Source of the DNA: DHVE2 group archaeon
Lineage (GTDB): Archaea > Thermoplasmatota > Thermoplasmata > Thermoplasmatales > Aciduliprofundaceae
Assembly: GCA_015520985.1 (NCBI GenBank)
Contig: WAOY01000163.1
Location: 1 to 5,556 of the forward strand
Direction: 5' to 3'
Length of the DNA: 5,556 nucleotides
A program made the position numbers and the translations under genes. Positions 4,204 to 5,556 of the stretch are shown here, one piece after another (the first letter of the stretch is position 1; the number at the start of each line of letters is the position of its first letter). The notes beneath the pieces were generated by a model. That model did not search any database and was not told the DNA's origin. It saw only the letters and a list, made by a program, of their open reading frames with translations.

Positions 4204-5385
4204 ATGTTCAATCCAAGGGCCATTGCGGACCTCGAGAGGGAGATGCAAAGGATCGGCGTTTCCCCCGAGGGAATAGAGATAATGGCGAGGAAGGGGAAAT
4301 TCTACAAGATACGCCTCGAAAACCTCCCCCTCAAAGGTGCCCTGATTCTGAAGCAGGAGGCCCTCGCCGCGGGCATGGAATGCGCGCTCCCCTGGTGCAC
4401 CGCCTCGCTTACCTGCGACACCACCGACGCGATACTCTTCGGAACTAAGAGGCAGTTCCAGATACTCGCGGAGAAGATGAAGATGCAGCCCTTCAAGGGC
4501 GCGAAGATGGCGGAAGAGATAGAGGTATGCCTGGAAAACCTGGAGAGGCGGGAGTACGAGGTGAGGGCAGGGGGGTGGAGGATCAGAATGCCTCCCTTCA
4601 GGGTAATGGGGATTCTCAACGTGACCCCGGATTCTTTCTCAGATGGAGGCAAATTCCTGAGTGTTGATAGGGCGGTGGAGCATGCGCACCGCATGGTTGA
4701 GGAGGGCGCGGATATAATCGACATCGGAGGTGAATCATCCCGTCCCTTCTCCGAGCCCGTGAGCGAGGAGGAGGAGCTCAGGCGCGTAATACCCGTTCTC
4801 GAGGAACTGGATGGGCTGAAGGTGCCAATATCCATCGACACATACAAGCCCCGGGTGGCCGAAGAAGCACTCAAGCGGGGAGCGAGCATAGTGAACGACA
4901 TATACGGGCTGCGCAGGGAAGGTATGGCGGAAATCGCGAGAGAGTACGATGCCGCAGTGGTTATAATGCACATGAAGGGCGAGCCCAAGAACATGCAGGT
5001 GAACCCCCACTACGAGGATGTGATAGGCGAGATAACGCGATTCTTCCGTGAGCGGGTGGAGTTCGCCAGGAGTCACGGCATAGAGGACGACAGGATAATA
5101 CTGGATCCCGGCATCGGCTTCGGGAAGCGGCTGGAGGATAATCTCATGATCATACGCTCCCTCGGGAGCTTCAGGTGCCTTGGATATCCCATACTCATGG
5201 GCACGTCCCGCAAGAGCTTCATCGGTAAGGTTCTGGACTTGGATGTCAGCGAAAGATTGGAAGGGACAATAGCCACGAATGTGATTTCGCTGATGAACGG
5301 CGCCAGCATATTCCGCGTGCACGATGTGAAGGAGAACGTGAGAGCCCTGAGAATGGCGCAGGCGGTGATGGAGGCCTTCGCATGA
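4204..5385 (+). CDS. folP: Dihydropteroate synthase with N-terminal extension domain
   Basis: Dihydropteroate synthase joins 6-hydroxymethyl-dihydropterin pyrophosphate to p-aminobenzoate or a related arylamine, making the pterin core of folate- or methanopterin-type C1 carriers. The TIM-barrel catalytic domain (about 132-393) has all expected motifs: MGILNVTPDSFSDGG (135-149), the GGESSRP pterin/phosphate loop (175-181), SIDTYKP (210-216, D212), VNDIYGL (230-236, N231), VVIMHMKG (252-259), ILDPGIGFGK (299-308, D301), GTSRKS (333-338, K337) and RVHD (371-374). Bacterial FolP is usually about 260-285 residues. Here 125-130 extra residues precede the barrel, including ALILKQEALAAG (46-57), several Cys (60, 65, 71) and ILFGTKRQFQILAEKM (77-92). 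A similar extension occurs in other archaeal and some bacterial DHPS proteins. ATG 4204 fits a TATA box 25 nt upstream. The stop overlaps the next ATG (ATGA). Confidence 0.95.
   Translation: MFNPRAIADLEREMQRIGVSPEGIEIMARKGKFYKIRLENLPLKGALILKQEALAAGMECALPWCTASLTCDTTDAILFGTKRQFQILAEKMKMQPFKGAKMAEEIEVCLENLERREYEVRAGGWRIRMPPFRVMGILNVTPDSFSDGGKFLSVDRAVEHAHRMVEEGADIIDIGGESSRPFSEPVSEEEELRRVIPVLEELDGLKVPISIDTYKPRVAEEALKRGASIVNDIYGLRREGMAEIAREYDAAVVIMHMKGEPKNMQVNPHYEDVIGEITRFFRERVEFARSHGIEDDRIILDPGIGFGKRLEDNLMIIRSLGSFRCLGYPILMGTSRKSFIGKVLDLDVSERLEGTIATNVISLMNGASIFRVHDVKENVRALRMAQAVMEAFA
5370..5374 (+). promoter_or_regulatory. Shine-Dalgarno for the zinc-ribbon gene after folP
   Basis: GGAGG lies 7 nt before the ATG at 5382, inside the end of folP. 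Together with the ATGA overlap it indicates translation from the folP mRNA. Confidence 0.65.
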
Positions 5386-5556
5386 GGTTCCCCTGGCAGT
5401 GCCCCACGTGCTACGCGCAGCTCGAGGACAAGAGCAGGGCAAAGGTCTCTGTTTGCCCGTACTGCGGTTCGGTGCTCGTGGTTGACGCGGAGAAGAAGAA
5501 ATTCTATCTGGTCAAGAGAAAGGACGTGAGGTGGTACTACTTTCCCAGGGTGGACA
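5382..5556 (+). CDS. Zinc-ribbon protein, N-terminal part (cut by window edge)
   Basis: An open frame starts at the ATG that overlaps the folP stop and runs without a stop to the end of the window, giving 58 residues. It opens with a rubredoxin-like or zinc-ribbon knuckle pair: C7-P-T-C10, then C26-P-Y-C29-G. A strand GSVLVVDAE and a basic-aromatic segment (KFYLVKRKDVRWYYFPR) follow. No family can be assigned from this fragment. The SD and the ATGA overlap place it in an operon with folP, which hints at linked expression but not necessarily shared function. Its full length and any C-terminal domain lie outside the window. Confidence 0.85.
   Translation, partial: MRFPWQCPTCYAQLEDKSRAKVSVCPYCGSVLVVDAEKKKFYLVKRKDVRWYYFPRVD

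Noticed and set aside
4302..5442. Long - strand open frames opposite folP (about 230-235 codons, ending at 4302 and 4735)
   Set aside because: They lie antisense to a clear folP gene. Their translations lack recognisable motifs and have odd composition, rich in Ser/Arg or His. They arise from the GC-rich third positions of folP codons.
1..5556. Search for CRISPR arrays, tRNA/rRNA genes, insertion sequences and long direct repeats
   Set aside because: No regularly spaced repeats, tRNA-like cloverleaf sequences, transposase-like proteins or terminal inverted repeats were noticed by eye. Gaps between genes are too short to hold them.

Overview
The window looks like a piece of a moderately GC-rich archaeal chromosome, most plausibly euryarchaeal in the broad sense and possibly Thermoplasmatota. 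That placement is an inference. It rests on an archaeal-type clamp-loader small subunit, single-domain KaiC/RadA-like ATPases, small Cys-rich zinc proteins, and archaeal BRE/TATA boxes placed about 24-30 nt before start codons, as expected for leaderless mRNAs. No mobile element, tRNA, rRNA or CRISPR array was seen. Coding density is very high and the longest gap between genes is only about 120 bp.

Layout from left to right. The 3' end of an unidentified + strand gene (2-97) overlaps the end of the replication factor C small-subunit gene on the - strand (80-1054). RFC is divergent from a 65-residue basic putative zinc-binding protein (1127-1324, +). That small gene converges with, and overlaps by 4 bp at the stop codons, a 130-residue protein with a probable N-terminal helix-turn-helix and a zinc ribbon (1321-1713, -). 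Upstream of the latter lies a two-gene - strand operon of KaiC-like ATPases (1748-2476 and 2473-3225) joined by an ATGA overlap. A divergent promoter region (3226-3348) separates them from an MscS-type mechanosensitive channel (3349-4179, +). Next come a dihydropteroate synthase with a roughly 125-residue N-terminal extension (4204-5385, +) and, coupled to it by another ATGA overlap, the start of a zinc-ribbon protein cut by the window edge (5382 onward, +).

Functionally this is mostly housekeeping: DNA replication (RFC), osmotic protection (MscS) and pterin/folate-type cofactor synthesis (FolP). The least understood parts are the KaiC-like pair, in which one paralogue has lost part of the catalytic acidic pair, and three small zinc-binding proteins of unknown role. 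The clearest regulatory pattern is a two-mode architecture. Promoter-proximal genes mostly lack a Shine-Dalgarno sequence and carry a TATA box about 25 nt before the ATG, while operon-internal genes and mscS have a purine-rich Shine-Dalgarno. The divergent kaiC/mscS promoters share a 10-bp inverted repeat that contains both BRE/TATA elements. I did not find convincing evidence for an entirely new system. The KaiC pair is the best candidate for uncharacterised biology.
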